This document shows, in pieces, positions 19,301 through 27,619 of a stretch of 64,000 bases of DNA. The notes under the pieces are model-generated. The model had not been told where the DNA came from and ran no database searches. It worked only from the letters and a program-made list of their open reading frames with translations. The stretch's first letter is position 1; each line of letters starts with the position of its first letter. Source of the stretch: an uncultured Selenomonas sp. (GTDB lineage: Bacteria > Bacillota > Negativicutes > Selenomonadales > Selenomonadaceae); NCBI GenBank assembly GCA_934202005.1, contig CAKPXP010000001.1, forward strand, positions 124,001 to 188,000, given 5' to 3'. The translations under genes were made by a program, and so were the position numbers.

Positions 19301-20032
19301 GTGCCAAAGAAAGTCACAATCCTCGGTGTTCCGGTGGATGCCATCACGATGGGAGAAGCCGTGGCACGCATCGATGGCTTCATCGAGAAGCGCACGCCGG
19401 TGCTCGTCGCCACGGCGAATGCGGAGATGCTCATGCGGGCAACGCATGACGGGGCGCTGCGCCGCATCCTGCAGGGAGCTGCTATGGTCACGCCGGACGG
19501 CGCGGGGACGGTCTGGGCGGCACATCATCTCGGGCACGCAATGCCGGAGCGCGTCGCAGGCTATGACATGGTGCAGGAACTCATGCGCGAGGCGCCGGCG
19601 AAGCATCGCCGCATCTTCTTCTTCGGCTCGGCACCGGGCGTCGCGGACAAGGCGAAGGCAAAGGCCGAGCAGCTTTATCCGGGCATCGAGATCGTCGGCA
19701 CGCGCAACGGATTTTTCACGGCGGCGGATGAGCCTGCCATCATCGAGGAGATCAAGGCGGCGCATCCCGACATCTTGCTCGCGGCCCTCGGCGTGCCCAA
19801 GCAGGAGAAATGGCTCGCGAAACACCTCGGCGAGCTCGGCGTGCCGGTCGCGATCGGCGTCGGCGGTACGTTCGACGTCATGGCGGGCGTCATGAAGCGC
19901 GCGCCGCGCTGGATGCAGCGCGCGAAGCTCGAGTGGCTATTCCGCGGCATGATGCAGCCGCAGCGCGCGGGCCGTCTCCTCGCGCTGCCGCGTTTCGTGC
20001 TCAAGGTTCATGCGCAGAAAAGGAAAAAGTAA
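19301..20032 (+). CDS. WecG/TagA/CpsF-family glycosyltransferase
   Basis: A 243-residue enzyme of glycosyltransferase family 26. Signatures: ILGVPVDAITMGEAV at the start, TANAEMLMRA, VTPDGAGTVWAA, FFFGSAPGVADKA, DILLAALGVPKQEKWLAKH and AIGVGGTFDVMAG. Relatives transfer N-acetylmannosamine or related sugars onto an undecaprenyl-linked acceptor in wall or envelope polymer synthesis. In a diderm Firmicute the product is more likely an envelope or secondary cell wall polysaccharide than a teichoic acid. Start is GTG 19301 after GAGGAGGGAATCAC. Confidence 0.9.
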   Translation: MPKKVTILGVPVDAITMGEAVARIDGFIEKRTPVLVATANAEMLMRATHDGALRRILQGAAMVTPDGAGTVWAAHHLGHAMPERVAGYDMVQELMREAPAKHRRIFFFGSAPGVADKAKAKAEQLYPGIEIVGTRNGFFTAADEPAIIEEIKAAHPDILLAALGVPKQEKWLAKHLGELGVPVAIGVGGTFDVMAGVMKRAPRWMQRAKLEWLFRGMMQPQRAGRLLALPRFVLKVHAQKRKK

Positions 20033-20035
20033 GAA

Positions 20036-20064
20036 TAGACAAACCAAGAACATTCCTCTATAAT
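20036..20064 (+). promoter_or_regulatory. putative psd-pssA promoter
   Basis: TAGACA at 20036-20041, 17-base spacer, TATAAT at 20059-20064. About 155 bases of leader separate it from the psd start; no recognisable riboswitch was seen there. Confidence 0.6.
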
Positions 20065-20219
20065 ATGAGAGAATCTTTGCATGAATGTAATTTTGTCCTA
20101 AAGGCAGACGCACATGGTGCCCCAATCGGATTTGCGTCCATGGTTGGTTTCTGAAGCGGCGCACGATATTTACGAAACGGGCATCCGTGCGGACTGCTTC
20201 ATTTTCAGGAGGTGGGAGA

Positions 20220-20864
20220 TTGGTTCCAATCGTCAGGGAAGGGTATCCGTTTATCGGCACATGCTTCCTGCTCGCCGTTCTCTTTGGCTTCGGTCTGCAT
20301 CCGTATGCGGCGGCGGTGCCGGCGGTGCTGATGTTATATTTCCTCTATTTCTTCCGCAATCCATCGCGCCAGATCGTACGGGATGAGACGGCGATCCTTT
20401 CGCCTGCGGACGGCACGGTGCAGGAGGTTGCGGAGCTCGCGCACGATCCCGACGAGTTCGTCGCGGGGCCGTGCCGGAAGGTCGTCATTTTCATGTCGGT
20501 CTTCAATGTCCATGTGAACCGCAGCCCGATAGATGGAGAGATCAAGCTGCAGAAGTATTTCTGCGGTCGTTTCCGCCCCGCGTACAAAGATGAGGTCGGC
20601 TTCGAGAACGAGCACCACCTCATCGGCATTGAAAGCAGCCGTCTGCGCATCACGGTCAAGCAGATCGCCGGCATTCTCGCGCGCAGAATCGTCTCGTGGG
20701 TGACGCTTGACGATGCGCTGCGGCAGGGGGAGCTCTACGGCATGATCCGTTTCGGCTCGTGCCTCGAGGTCGTCATGCCGGCGGAGGATGTTGACGTCCT
20801 CGTAAAGCCCGGACAGAAGGTCACGGGCGGGAAAACTATTCTTGGGAGGATCAGAAGGAAATGA
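20220..20864 (+). CDS. psd: Phosphatidylserine decarboxylase, short (archaeal-type) proenzyme
   Basis: A 214-residue protein with two N-terminal membrane segments, LYFFRNPSR, ILSPADGTVQEV, VFIMSVFNVHVNRSP-like core (MSVFNVHVNRSPIDGEI), ENEH and the self-cleavage site GMIRFGSC, whose Ser becomes the pyruvoyl group. It makes phosphatidylethanolamine from phosphatidylserine. Its stop overlaps the start of pssA by four bases, giving both steps of PE synthesis in one operon. TTG 20220 is taken as start because TCAGGAGGTGGGAGA immediately precedes it; the frame is open further upstream without a site. Confidence 0.92.
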   Translation: MVPIVREGYPFIGTCFLLAVLFGFGLHPYAAAVPAVLMLYFLYFFRNPSRQIVRDETAILSPADGTVQEVAELAHDPDEFVAGPCRKVVIFMSVFNVHVNRSPIDGEIKLQKYFCGRFRPAYKDEVGFENEHHLIGIESSRLRITVKQIAGILARRIVSWVTLDDALRQGELYGMIRFGSCLEVVMPAEDVDVLVKPGQKVTGGKTILGRIRRK

Positions 20865-21571
20865 ATTATCGGAGAATCATTCCGAATCTCTGTACGGCAT
20901 CGAATCTTTTCTTCGGTATGTGTTCGATGCTCGCAACGCTGCATCATGATTTTTTCTGGGGGTCGGTGTTCATTCTGCTCGCGCTCGTCGCTGACGGCCT
21001 CGACGGCCGCACGGCGCGCTTTTTCGGCGTCGCGAGCGAGTTCGGCAAGGAGATGGACTCGCTCTGCGACCTCGGCTCGTTCGGCGTTGCGCCCGCGCTG
21101 CTCGCCTATGAGTTCTGCCTGCACGCGCATGGAGCGCTCGGTGCCGCCGTCGCGATTTTCTTCGCTCTCTGCGGCATGTGGCGTCTCACGCGCTTCAATG
21201 TGAACGCGAGCGTGGTGCATGGCTATTTCATGGGACTTGCAATCCCGGCGGGCGGCAACATCGTCGCGATGACGACGCTGCTCTTCACGCAGCTTGGCGT
21301 TGACCCTGCGGTGTTCGGCGTCTCCTATCCGCTGCTCATGGCCATTGTCGCCTATCTGATGGTGAGCCATCTGCACTACCCAAATTTCAAGGGAGACGGC
21401 GGCGACAAGCTCTATGCTGCAGCGAAGGTGCTTGCGGCGCTCATGTTCCTCGCCATCCTCTACGCAGGACGTGCAGCACTTCTGCCGGCGGTTTTCGTGG
21501 CGATTTTTTCGACGTATGCCGCGTTCGGCATTGTGAACTCTCTGTTTTTACTGTTTTGCAAAAAGGATTGA
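20861..21571 (+). CDS. pssA: CDP-diacylglycerol-serine O-phosphatidyltransferase
   Basis: A 236-residue multi-spanning membrane enzyme with the CDP-alcohol phosphatidyltransferase motif DG-x2-AR-x8-G-x3-D-x3-D, read as DGLDGRTARFFGVASEFGKEMDSLCD (residues about 46-70). About six further hydrophobic segments follow. It joins serine to CDP-diacylglycerol; psd, which overlaps it upstream, decarboxylates the product. Confidence 0.93.
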   Translation: MNYRRIIPNLCTASNLFFGMCSMLATLHHDFFWGSVFILLALVADGLDGRTARFFGVASEFGKEMDSLCDLGSFGVAPALLAYEFCLHAHGALGAAVAIFFALCGMWRLTRFNVNASVVHGYFMGLAIPAGGNIVAMTTLLFTQLGVDPAVFGVSYPLLMAIVAYLMVSHLHYPNFKGDGGDKLYAAAKVLAALMFLAILYAGRAALLPAVFVAIFSTYAAFGIVNSLFLLFCKKD

Positions 21572-21574
21572 ACC

Positions 21575-22843
21575 ATGACTTTGACACATCCCTTTGACAT
21601 CATCATGGTGCCAATGCAGATTTTGATTTTCCTCTTCACGCTTTATTTCTTCGTCATCGGCTTTTGCGGCATGTGGCGGCGCAAGGAGAAGAAGATCACG
21701 ACGCCGCGCAAGACGTTTGCGCTCGTCGTAGCGGCGCATAATGAGCACGCGGTCATTGGGGAGCTCGTAGAGAATCTCCAGCAGCTGAACTATCCGAAAG
21801 ACATGTACGATATCTACGTCATCGCCGACAACTGCACGGACGATACGGCGGAGATTGCCGCAAAGGCCGGTGCGCTCGTGCATGTGCGCACGCATCCGAC
21901 GAAGAAGAGCAAGGGCTATGCGCTCGACTGGATGTTCGACCGCCTGTTCAAGATGGAGAAGCAGTACGATGCCATCTGTGTCTTTGACGCTGATAATCTC
22001 GTGCACCCGCAGTTCCTCATGGAGATGAACAACCGGCTCTGCAAGGGGGATAAAGTCATCCAGGGCTATATGGACGCGAAGAACCCATACGACACCTGGG
22101 TGTCGGGCACGTTCGCCATCGCGTTCTGGGTCATCTGCTATATCTCGCATCTCGCGAAGTCCAACATCGGGCTCTCCGCCTGCCTCGGCGGCACAGGCAT
22201 GTGCTTCGATACGGAAATCCTCAAGAAGCACGGCTGGCAGGCGACCTGCCTCACCGAGGATATGGAGTTCACGATGAAGTGCATGGCGGAGGGCATCAAG
22301 ACGAGCTGGGCGCATGACGCCATCATCTACGATGAGAAGCCGCTGACGTTCAAGCAGTCCTGGAACCAGCGCCGTCGTTGGGCGCAGGGACAGTTCGACG
22401 TGGGCAACCGCTTCATCCCGAAGATGCTCAAGGCGGGGTGGCAGCATAAGGACATTCGCATGTGGGATGAGTGCATCTACCTTATGCAGCCGCATTTCCT
22501 CATGATCTCGACCGTCTTCATCATCATCAGCTATATCCAGCTCGCGTTTCCGCCGTTCTATACGAATATCTACAATTTCATGCCGTCGCAGCTCATGACG
22601 GCCATCATGCTTGGACAGTATATCCTGCCGATGATCATCCTCATCAAGATTCGCGCGAAGTGGAAATCGTGGCTCTACATGCTGCTCTATCCCGTGTTCA
22701 TCTACTCGTGGATTCCCATTATCTTCCTCGGCTTCATCCACCGCAATGAGCATGAATGGAGCCATACGCAGCACACGCGGGCGATGAGTATGAGCGATAT
22801 CGTCGGCAATGTCAAGAACACGGAGACCATAGAGAGGGACTGA
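21575..22843 (+). CDS. Processive family-2 glycosyltransferase, membrane bound
   Basis: A 422-residue GT2 enzyme. One N-terminal membrane segment (about 10-32) is followed by the GT-A domain with LVVAAHNEHAVIGEL, VIADNCTDDT, VFDADN (DxD, UDP-sugar/metal), LTEDMEFTMK (catalytic TED) and QRRRWAQGQ (QxxRW), then three to four C-terminal membrane segments. This arrangement is that of processive synthases such as the cellulose, hyaluronan and poly-GlcNAc types. Polymer identity is unknown. It starts three bases after pssA, so it is part of the envelope operon. Confidence 0.88.
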   Translation: MTLTHPFDIIMVPMQILIFLFTLYFFVIGFCGMWRRKEKKITTPRKTFALVVAAHNEHAVIGELVENLQQLNYPKDMYDIYVIADNCTDDTAEIAAKAGALVHVRTHPTKKSKGYALDWMFDRLFKMEKQYDAICVFDADNLVHPQFLMEMNNRLCKGDKVIQGYMDAKNPYDTWVSGTFAIAFWVICYISHLAKSNIGLSACLGGTGMCFDTEILKKHGWQATCLTEDMEFTMKCMAEGIKTSWAHDAIIYDEKPLTFKQSWNQRRRWAQGQFDVGNRFIPKMLKAGWQHKDIRMWDECIYLMQPHFLMISTVFIIISYIQLAFPPFYTNIYNFMPSQLMTAIMLGQYILPMIILIKIRAKWKSWLYMLLYPVFIYSWIPIIFLGFIHRNEHEWSHTQHTRAMSMSDIVGNVKNTETIERD

Positions 22844-22852
22844 CAGGAACAG

Positions 22853-23236
22853 ATGTATGAACTGAAAGTGGAGGGCGCTTTCGAGGCGGCCCACCAGATC
22901 AAGGACTATCCGGGGAAATGCGCGCGTCTGCACGGCCACAACTGGGTCGTGCAGGCCGTGGTGCGCGGCTGCGAGCTCGACAGCCTCGGCATGCTCATCG
23001 ATTTCAAGACGGTCAAGGCGCTGCTCGGCGAGGTGCTCGAGCGGTTCGACCACCGCTATCTCAACGAGCTGGCACCCTTTTCTGAGGGCGTGAATCCGAC
23101 GGCGGAGCAGCTCGCGCGCATCATTTATGAGGCGCTCGTGGCGAAAGCGCCGTTTGCGGAGACAGCGACTGTCCGGCTCGCGGCAATCACGGTATGGGAG
23201 TCGCCGAAGTCGTCGGTGACGTATACGCCGGAGTGA
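22853..23236 (+). CDS. queD: QueD, 6-carboxy-5,6,7,8-tetrahydropterin synthase
   Basis: A 127-residue T-fold enzyme. Zinc ligands are seen in FEAAH and LHGHNW; the catalytic pair region is FDHRYLNEL, and PTAEQLARIIYEAL and VWESPKSSVTYTP are family-typical. It makes CPH4, the second intermediate of preQ0/queuosine synthesis. queE follows about 80 bases later; queC and queF are not in the window. Confidence 0.95.
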   Translation: MYELKVEGAFEAAHQIKDYPGKCARLHGHNWVVQAVVRGCELDSLGMLIDFKTVKALLGEVLERFDHRYLNELAPFSEGVNPTAEQLARIIYEALVAKAPFAETATVRLAAITVWESPKSSVTYTPE

Positions 23237-23268
23237 GGTGCCGGAGGCAAGTGTGTCATCGTGATTTG

Positions 23269-23294
23269 AAAGCGCTGGAGGAGCCAGCGCTTTT
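23269..23294 (+). terminator. hairpin between queD and queE
   Basis: AAAGCGCTGG (23269-23278), AGGAG loop, CCAGCGCTTTT (23284-23294). It may terminate or attenuate transcription between queD and queE. The T-run is only four bases, so readthrough is likely. Confidence 0.65.
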
Positions 23295-23314
23295 CTGAGT
23301 AGGAGGCCAGGAGT

Positions 23315-24046
23315 TTGCAGCGCAGTATCATCGAGATGTTTTCCTCTATCCAAGGCGAAGGCAAGTATGTTGGCTGTCGCCAGGTTTTCGTGCGTTTTGC
23401 CGGGTGCAATCTCGCCTGCCGCTACTGCGATACGGAGAACGCGCCGGCAAAGCACCCCGTCTGCCAGGTGGAGACGCATGCGGGTAGCCGCGCGTTCCGC
23501 GAGGAAAAGAACCCGCTCTCGCTCGCGCAGGCGGCGGAGGAAATCAATCGCCTGCTGCGGGAGGTGCCGCATCAGGCCGTGAGCTTCACGGGCGGCGAGC
23601 CGCTGCTGCAGGCGGATTTCATCCACGCGCTGCGCCCGCTCGTCGCGGCGCCGTTCTTCCTCGAGACGAACGGCACCTGCACGCAGCAGCTCGCGGCCAT
23701 CATCGGCGATATCGACATCATCAGCATGGACATCAAGCTGCCGAGCGTTTTGCCGCGGCCGGTCTGGGAGGCGCATCGGAGCTTCCTCCGCATCGCCCGC
23801 GCGAAGGATCTCTATCTCAAGATGGTGCTCTCGGCGGAGACGCGGGAGGAGGAGTTCCTCGAGGGCGTCCGCCTCATCCGCGAGGAGGCGCCGGACGCGC
23901 TGCTCATATTGCAGCCCGTCACGCCGTTCGGCGGCTGCGAGGCCATCGCGCCCGCGCGCGTGCTCGCTCTCCAGGCGGTTGCGGCACGGCAGCTCCGGGA
24001 TGTGCGCGTGATTCCGCAGACGCACAGGATGATGCAGCAGCTTTGA
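23315..24046 (+). CDS. queE: QueE, 7-carboxy-7-deazaguanine synthase
   Basis: A 243-residue radical-SAM protein: SSIQGEGKYVG, FVRFAGCNLACRYCDT (CxxxCxxC cluster), VSFTGGEPLLQ, FLETNGT and the C-terminal VIPQTHRMM. It converts CPH4 to CDG in the queuosine pathway after QueD. TTG 23315 is the likely start, preceded by AGGAGGCCAGGAG. An unusual insertion of about 30 residues (AKHPVCQVETHAGSRAF) follows the cluster motif, as in many QueE variants. Confidence 0.93.
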   Translation: MQRSIIEMFSSIQGEGKYVGCRQVFVRFAGCNLACRYCDTENAPAKHPVCQVETHAGSRAFREEKNPLSLAQAAEEINRLLREVPHQAVSFTGGEPLLQADFIHALRPLVAAPFFLETNGTCTQQLAAIIGDIDIISMDIKLPSVLPRPVWEAHRSFLRIARAKDLYLKMVLSAETREEEFLEGVRLIREEAPDALLILQPVTPFGGCEAIAPARVLALQAVAARQLRDVRVIPQTHRMMQQL

Positions 24047-24099
24047 ACGGGTCCCCGCAGCGGAAGTCTTTCATTCATTTCATGAGGAAGGTGCATTCT

Positions 24100-24582
24100 T
24101 TGCATATTGTATTGGTGGAACCGGAGATTCCGGGGAATACGGGAAATATCGCCCGCCTCTGCGCGGCGACGGGCATCGATCTGCATCTCGTCAAGCCGCT
24201 CGGTTTCTCGACGGATGATAAATATCTGAAGCGGGCGGGCCTCGATTACTGGCACCTCGTCAACGTCCATTACCATGAGAACTTCGAGGAGGTGGCGGCG
24301 ATGTATCACGGCCATCCCTTTTATTTCCTCTCGACGAAGGCGCCGCGCGCCTACACGGAGGTCGCCTACGAGCGCGAAGCTTTGCTCGTGTTCGGCAAGG
24401 AGACGGCGGGCCTGCCGGAGACGCTGCTCGCGGAACATTGGGAGCGTGCGGTGCGCATACCGATGATCAGCGAGGCGCGCTCGCTGAACCTTTCCAATTC
24501 CGTCGCCATCGTCGCCTATGAGGCGCTCCGTCAGCAGGGATTCGCTCAGCTCGCTGAGGCCGGCCCCGGGCTGCATATTTGA
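24100..24582 (+). CDS. trmL: TrmL, tRNA (cytidine/uridine-34 2'-O)-methyltransferase
   Basis: A 160-residue SPOUT methyltransferase: HIVLVEPEIPGNTGNIARLCAATG at the N-terminus, VFGKETAGLPE (trefoil-knot SAM loop) and ARSLNLSNSVAIVAYEAL. It methylates the wobble base of tRNA-Leu. TTG 24100 fits both the family N-terminus and the upstream GAGGAAGGTG; the frame is open to the end of queE. Confidence 0.92.
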   Translation: MHIVLVEPEIPGNTGNIARLCAATGIDLHLVKPLGFSTDDKYLKRAGLDYWHLVNVHYHENFEEVAAMYHGHPFYFLSTKAPRAYTEVAYEREALLVFGKETAGLPETLLAEHWERAVRIPMISEARSLNLSNSVAIVAYEALRQQGFAQLAEAGPGLHI

Positions 24583-24593
24583 GGAGGATACAC

Positions 24594-25517
24594 ATGTGTG
24601 AGATCAATGAAGCATTCGTGAGCGAGCTGCGTGGTTTCCTGCGGCCGGAGCAGGTGATGCTGCACGCGCCCATGTGTGAGCATACGACGTTCAAGATCGG
24701 CGGGGAAGCCGACTATCTGATCTTTCCGGCGAGCGTCGATGAGGCGGCGCGTATCCTGCGCCTCATCGCGCACTACGGCATCGCGCTGACGATCCTCGGC
24801 AACGGCTCGAATGTGCTCGTGCTCGATAAGGGCATCCGCGGCGCTGTCGTGAAATTCAACCATCCGCTGTCGGACATCCGCGTCGAGGGGGAGCGCATCA
24901 TCGCGGGCGCAGGCGCTCTGCTCAAGGATGTATCGGCGGCAGCCGCCGTGGCCGGTCTCACGGGGCTCGAGTTCGCCTGCGGCATCCCGGGCAGCATCGG
25001 CGGCGCGGTTTTCATGAACGCCGGCGCCTATGACGGTGAGATGAAGAACGTCGTCGCTGCCGTGCGCTCTGTGACGCCGCAGGGAGACTGCAGGGAGCGG
25101 CAGGCCGCCGCGCTCGATCTCGGCTATCGCCACAGCGTCTTCCAGTCGAACGGCGAGGCCATCTGCGAGGTCACGCTCTCCTTGCAGCGCGGGAAACGCG
25201 AGGCCATCGAGGAAAAGATGGCGGACTTCACGGCGCGGCGCGAGGCGAAACAGCCGCTCGAGATGCCGAGCGCTGGCAGTACGTTCAAGCGCCCGACGGG
25301 CTATTACGCGGGCACGCTGATCCAGGAGACGGGACTCAAGGGGCTCACGGTCGGCGGCGCGCAGGTCTCGACGAAGCATGCGGGCTTCGTCGTCAACACG
25401 GGTACGGCGACGGCGGCGGACGTGCTGCAGCTCATCCGCGAGGTGCAGCGCCGCGTCAAGGAGGCGCATGGCGTCGAACTCCATCCGGAAGTCCGTATCC
25501 TCGGCGAGGAGGCGTGA
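24594..25517 (+). CDS. murB: UDP-N-acetylenolpyruvoylglucosamine reductase
   Basis: A 307-residue FAD enzyme of the short (type II) MurB class: TTFKIGGEADYLI, ILGNGSNVLVLDKGI, GLEFACGIPGSIGGAVFMNAGAYDGEM (FAD binding), YRHSVFQ, AGSTFKRP (catalytic Ser) and the C-terminal HPEVRILGE. It produces UDP-MurNAc for peptidoglycan. ATG 24594 follows GAGGAGGATACAC and is 12 bases after trmL. Confidence 0.96.
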   Translation: MCEINEAFVSELRGFLRPEQVMLHAPMCEHTTFKIGGEADYLIFPASVDEAARILRLIAHYGIALTILGNGSNVLVLDKGIRGAVVKFNHPLSDIRVEGERIIAGAGALLKDVSAAAAVAGLTGLEFACGIPGSIGGAVFMNAGAYDGEMKNVVAAVRSVTPQGDCRERQAAALDLGYRHSVFQSNGEAICEVTLSLQRGKREAIEEKMADFTARREAKQPLEMPSAGSTFKRPTGYYAGTLIQETGLKGLTVGGAQVSTKHAGFVVNTGTATAADVLQLIREVQRRVKEAHGVELHPEVRILGEEA

Positions 25518-25556
25518 GACGCTTTTGCGGCAGGCAGGGCGTCAGCGCGGCAGGGC

Positions 25557-25585
25557 TGGACAAATGCATTCCCGAGTGCTATACT
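25557..25585 (+). promoter_or_regulatory. rib operon promoter
   Basis: TGGACA at 25557-25562, 17-base spacer, TATACT at 25580-25585, ending about 20 bases before the FMN aptamer. Confidence 0.75.
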
Positions 25586-25603
25586 AGGAATCGTGAATAG
25601 GAC

Positions 25604-25716
25604 ATCTCTTTAGGGCGGGGTGCGATTCCCCACCGGCGGTATAGCCCGCGAGCCCCCTGGGGCATGATTCGGTGAGACTCCGAGGCCGACAGTATAGTCT
25701 GGATGAGAAAAGAATG
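25604..25716 (+). ncRNA. FMN riboswitch (RFN element)
   Basis: The conserved blocks of the RFN aptamer are all present in order: AGGGCGGGGTGCGATTCCCC, ACCGGCGGTATAGCCCGCGAG, GATTCGGTGAGACTCCGAGG, CCGACAGTATAGTCTGGATG. FMN binding switches the downstream terminator on and shuts off riboflavin synthesis. Confidence 0.97.
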
Positions 25717-25739
25717 TCGTGATTTTTTCGCGAAGATTT

Positions 25740-25770
25740 GCCACGGAGAGAGTTTTCTCCGTGGCTTTTT
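25740..25770 (+). terminator. expression-platform terminator of the FMN riboswitch
   Basis: GCCACGGAGA (25740-25749), short loop, TCTCCGTGGC (25756-25765), then TTTTT. It sits between the aptamer and ribD, so control is at transcription elongation. Confidence 0.9.
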
Positions 25771-25849
25771 GCTTTCTCGTGGCCTATTCCATCGGAGAAC
25801 GGAACCGCCGGAGGCATCGCGGTTCCTCAGAAGAAAACGATGCGAGGTG

Positions 25850-26947
25850 ATGAGAGTGATAGATGAAGATTACATGCGCGAGGCCCTGCGCATCGCGCGC
25901 TATGCCGAGGGGCGCACGAGCCCGAATCCGCTCGTCGGCGCGGTCATCGTGCGCGACGGCCGCATCATTGCGGAGGGCTGGCACAGGAAGGCGGGAACGC
26001 CGCACGCGGAAATCCACGCGCTCCGCATGGCGGGCGACCTCGCGCGCGGGGCGACGCTCTATGTGACGCTCGAGCCGTGCTCCCACTACGGGCGCACGGG
26101 CCCCTGCGCGAAGGCTGTGGCAGAGGCGGGCATCGCGCGCGTCGTCGTCGCCATGCAGGATCCCAATCCGAAGGTCGCGGGCCGGGGCATGGAGATGCTC
26201 CGCGCGGCGGGCGTCGAGGTGTGCTGCGGCGTGCTCGCGGCGGAGGCGGCGCGCCTCAACGAGGTATTCCTGCACTGGATCACGACGGGGCTGCCGTTCG
26301 TCGCGCTCAAGACGGCGATGACGCTCGATGGCAAGATCGCGACGCATACGGGGGACTCCCAGTGGATCACGGGCGAGGCATCCCGCCTGCGCGTGCACGA
26401 GCTGCGTGACAGATACGACGCGATCCTCGTCGGCATCGGCACGGTGCTCCACGACGATCCGAGCCTCACGACGCGCCTGCCGGACAGGCAGGGGAAGCAT
26501 CCGCTGCGCATCGTGCTCGACAGCATGGCGCGCACGCTGCGCACGGCAAAGCTCCTCACGGACGGCGCGGCGCCGACGCTCATCGCGGTGACGGCACGCG
26601 CACCGCAGGAGCGTGTGGCAGCGCTGCGGCAGGCGGGTGCGGAGGTCCTCGTCTGCGGCGAGGGGCCGCGGGTCGATGCCCGGGCACTCCTAAAGGCGCT
26701 TGGTGAGCGGGAGATTTCCTCTGTCTTCGTCGAGGGCGGCGGGCGCGTGAATGCGTCCCTGCTCGCGGCAGGATTCGTCGATAAGGTCTACGCCTTCGTT
26801 GCGCCGAAGCTCGTCGGCGGCAGGGACGCCTTGACGCCAGTGGAGGGCACGGGCGCGGAGCGGCTCTCTGACGCCGTCACGCTAACAGGGCTCGAAGCGG
26901 AGACGGTCGGGGAGGACGTGCTCCTCACCGGCTATGTGAGGAAATGA
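25850..26947 (+). CDS. ribD: RibD, bifunctional riboflavin deaminase/reductase
   Basis: About 365 residues. The N-terminal deaminase has PNPLVGAVIV, HAEIHAL and EPCSHYGRTGPC (Zn site); the C-terminal reductase has FVALKTAMTLDGKIAT, DSQWITGE, RYDAILVGIGTVLHDDPSLT and FVEGGGRVNASLL. It carries out the second and third steps of riboflavin synthesis. ATG 25850 directly follows GAGGTG; GTG 25856 has better spacing and either could be used. It is the first gene after the riboswitch. Confidence 0.95.
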   Translation: MRVIDEDYMREALRIARYAEGRTSPNPLVGAVIVRDGRIIAEGWHRKAGTPHAEIHALRMAGDLARGATLYVTLEPCSHYGRTGPCAKAVAEAGIARVVVAMQDPNPKVAGRGMEMLRAAGVEVCCGVLAAEAARLNEVFLHWITTGLPFVALKTAMTLDGKIATHTGDSQWITGEASRLRVHELRDRYDAILVGIGTVLHDDPSLTTRLPDRQGKHPLRIVLDSMARTLRTAKLLTDGAAPTLIAVTARAPQERVAALRQAGAEVLVCGEGPRVDARALLKALGEREISSVFVEGGGRVNASLLAAGFVDKVYAFVAPKLVGGRDALTPVEGTGAERLSDAVTLTGLEAETVGEDVLLTGYVRK

Positions 26948-26956
26948 GGTGGCGCT

Positions 26957-27607
26957 TTGTTTACAGGAATCATCGAGGAGGTCGGCACCGTCCGCAAGAT
27001 CGGCGGCGGCACGCTCGCCATCGACGCGGCGAAGGTCATAGAGGATGTGCATCTCGGTGACAGCATTGCGGTGAACGGTGTCTGCCTCACGGTCACCTCG
27101 TTTGACAGGGAACATTTCGAGGCGGATGTGATGCCGGAGACGGTGCGCCGCACGTCGCTTGCGGAGCTGCGCAAGGGCAGCCCCGTCAACCTCGAGCGCG
27201 CGCTCACGCTCGCCTCGCGGCTGGGCGGCCATATCGTGAGCGGCCATATCGACGGCGTGGGCACGGTGACGGATCTCCGGCGGGAGGGCAACGCGCTCCT
27301 GCTCAAGGTCGCGGCCTCGCCCGCGCTGCTGCGCGGCATCGTGGAAAAGGGCTCTGTGGCGCTCGACGGCATCAGCCTCACCGTCGCCGCGGTCACGGCG
27401 GTGGATTTCACCGTCTCGCTGATCCCGCATACGCGCGAGGTGACGAATCTGCGCGCCAAGCGGGCGGGCAGCCGGCTGAACATCGAGACGGACATCATCG
27501 GCAAATATGTGGAGAAATTGATGGCAGCGAAAGACGCGGGGCAGACGGCCGCACCGGAAGCAGCGGGCGGCATCACGCCGGCGTTTCTCGCGCGTTACGG
27601 ATTTTGA
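26957..27607 (+). CDS. ribE: Riboflavin synthase alpha subunit
   Basis: A 216-residue protein made of two lumazine-binding barrel repeats: MFTGIIEEVGTV at the start, VNGVCLTVTSF in repeat 1, GHIVSGHIDGVG, and ALDGISLTV in repeat 2. It dismutates lumazine to riboflavin. It starts with TTG 26957 after TGAGGTGGC, 10 bases after ribD. The Ala/Gly-rich tail (AGQTAAPEAAGG) is a little longer than usual. Confidence 0.96.
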   Translation: MFTGIIEEVGTVRKIGGGTLAIDAAKVIEDVHLGDSIAVNGVCLTVTSFDREHFEADVMPETVRRTSLAELRKGSPVNLERALTLASRLGGHIVSGHIDGVGTVTDLRREGNALLLKVAASPALLRGIVEKGSVALDGISLTVAAVTAVDFTVSLIPHTREVTNLRAKRAGSRLNIETDIIGKYVEKLMAAKDAGQTAAPEAAGGITPAFLARYGF

Positions 27608-27619
27608 GGAGGGGACATC

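Noticed and set aside
20065..20219. Riboswitch in the psd leader
   Set aside because: No conserved aptamer blocks or terminator/antiterminator pair were seen.
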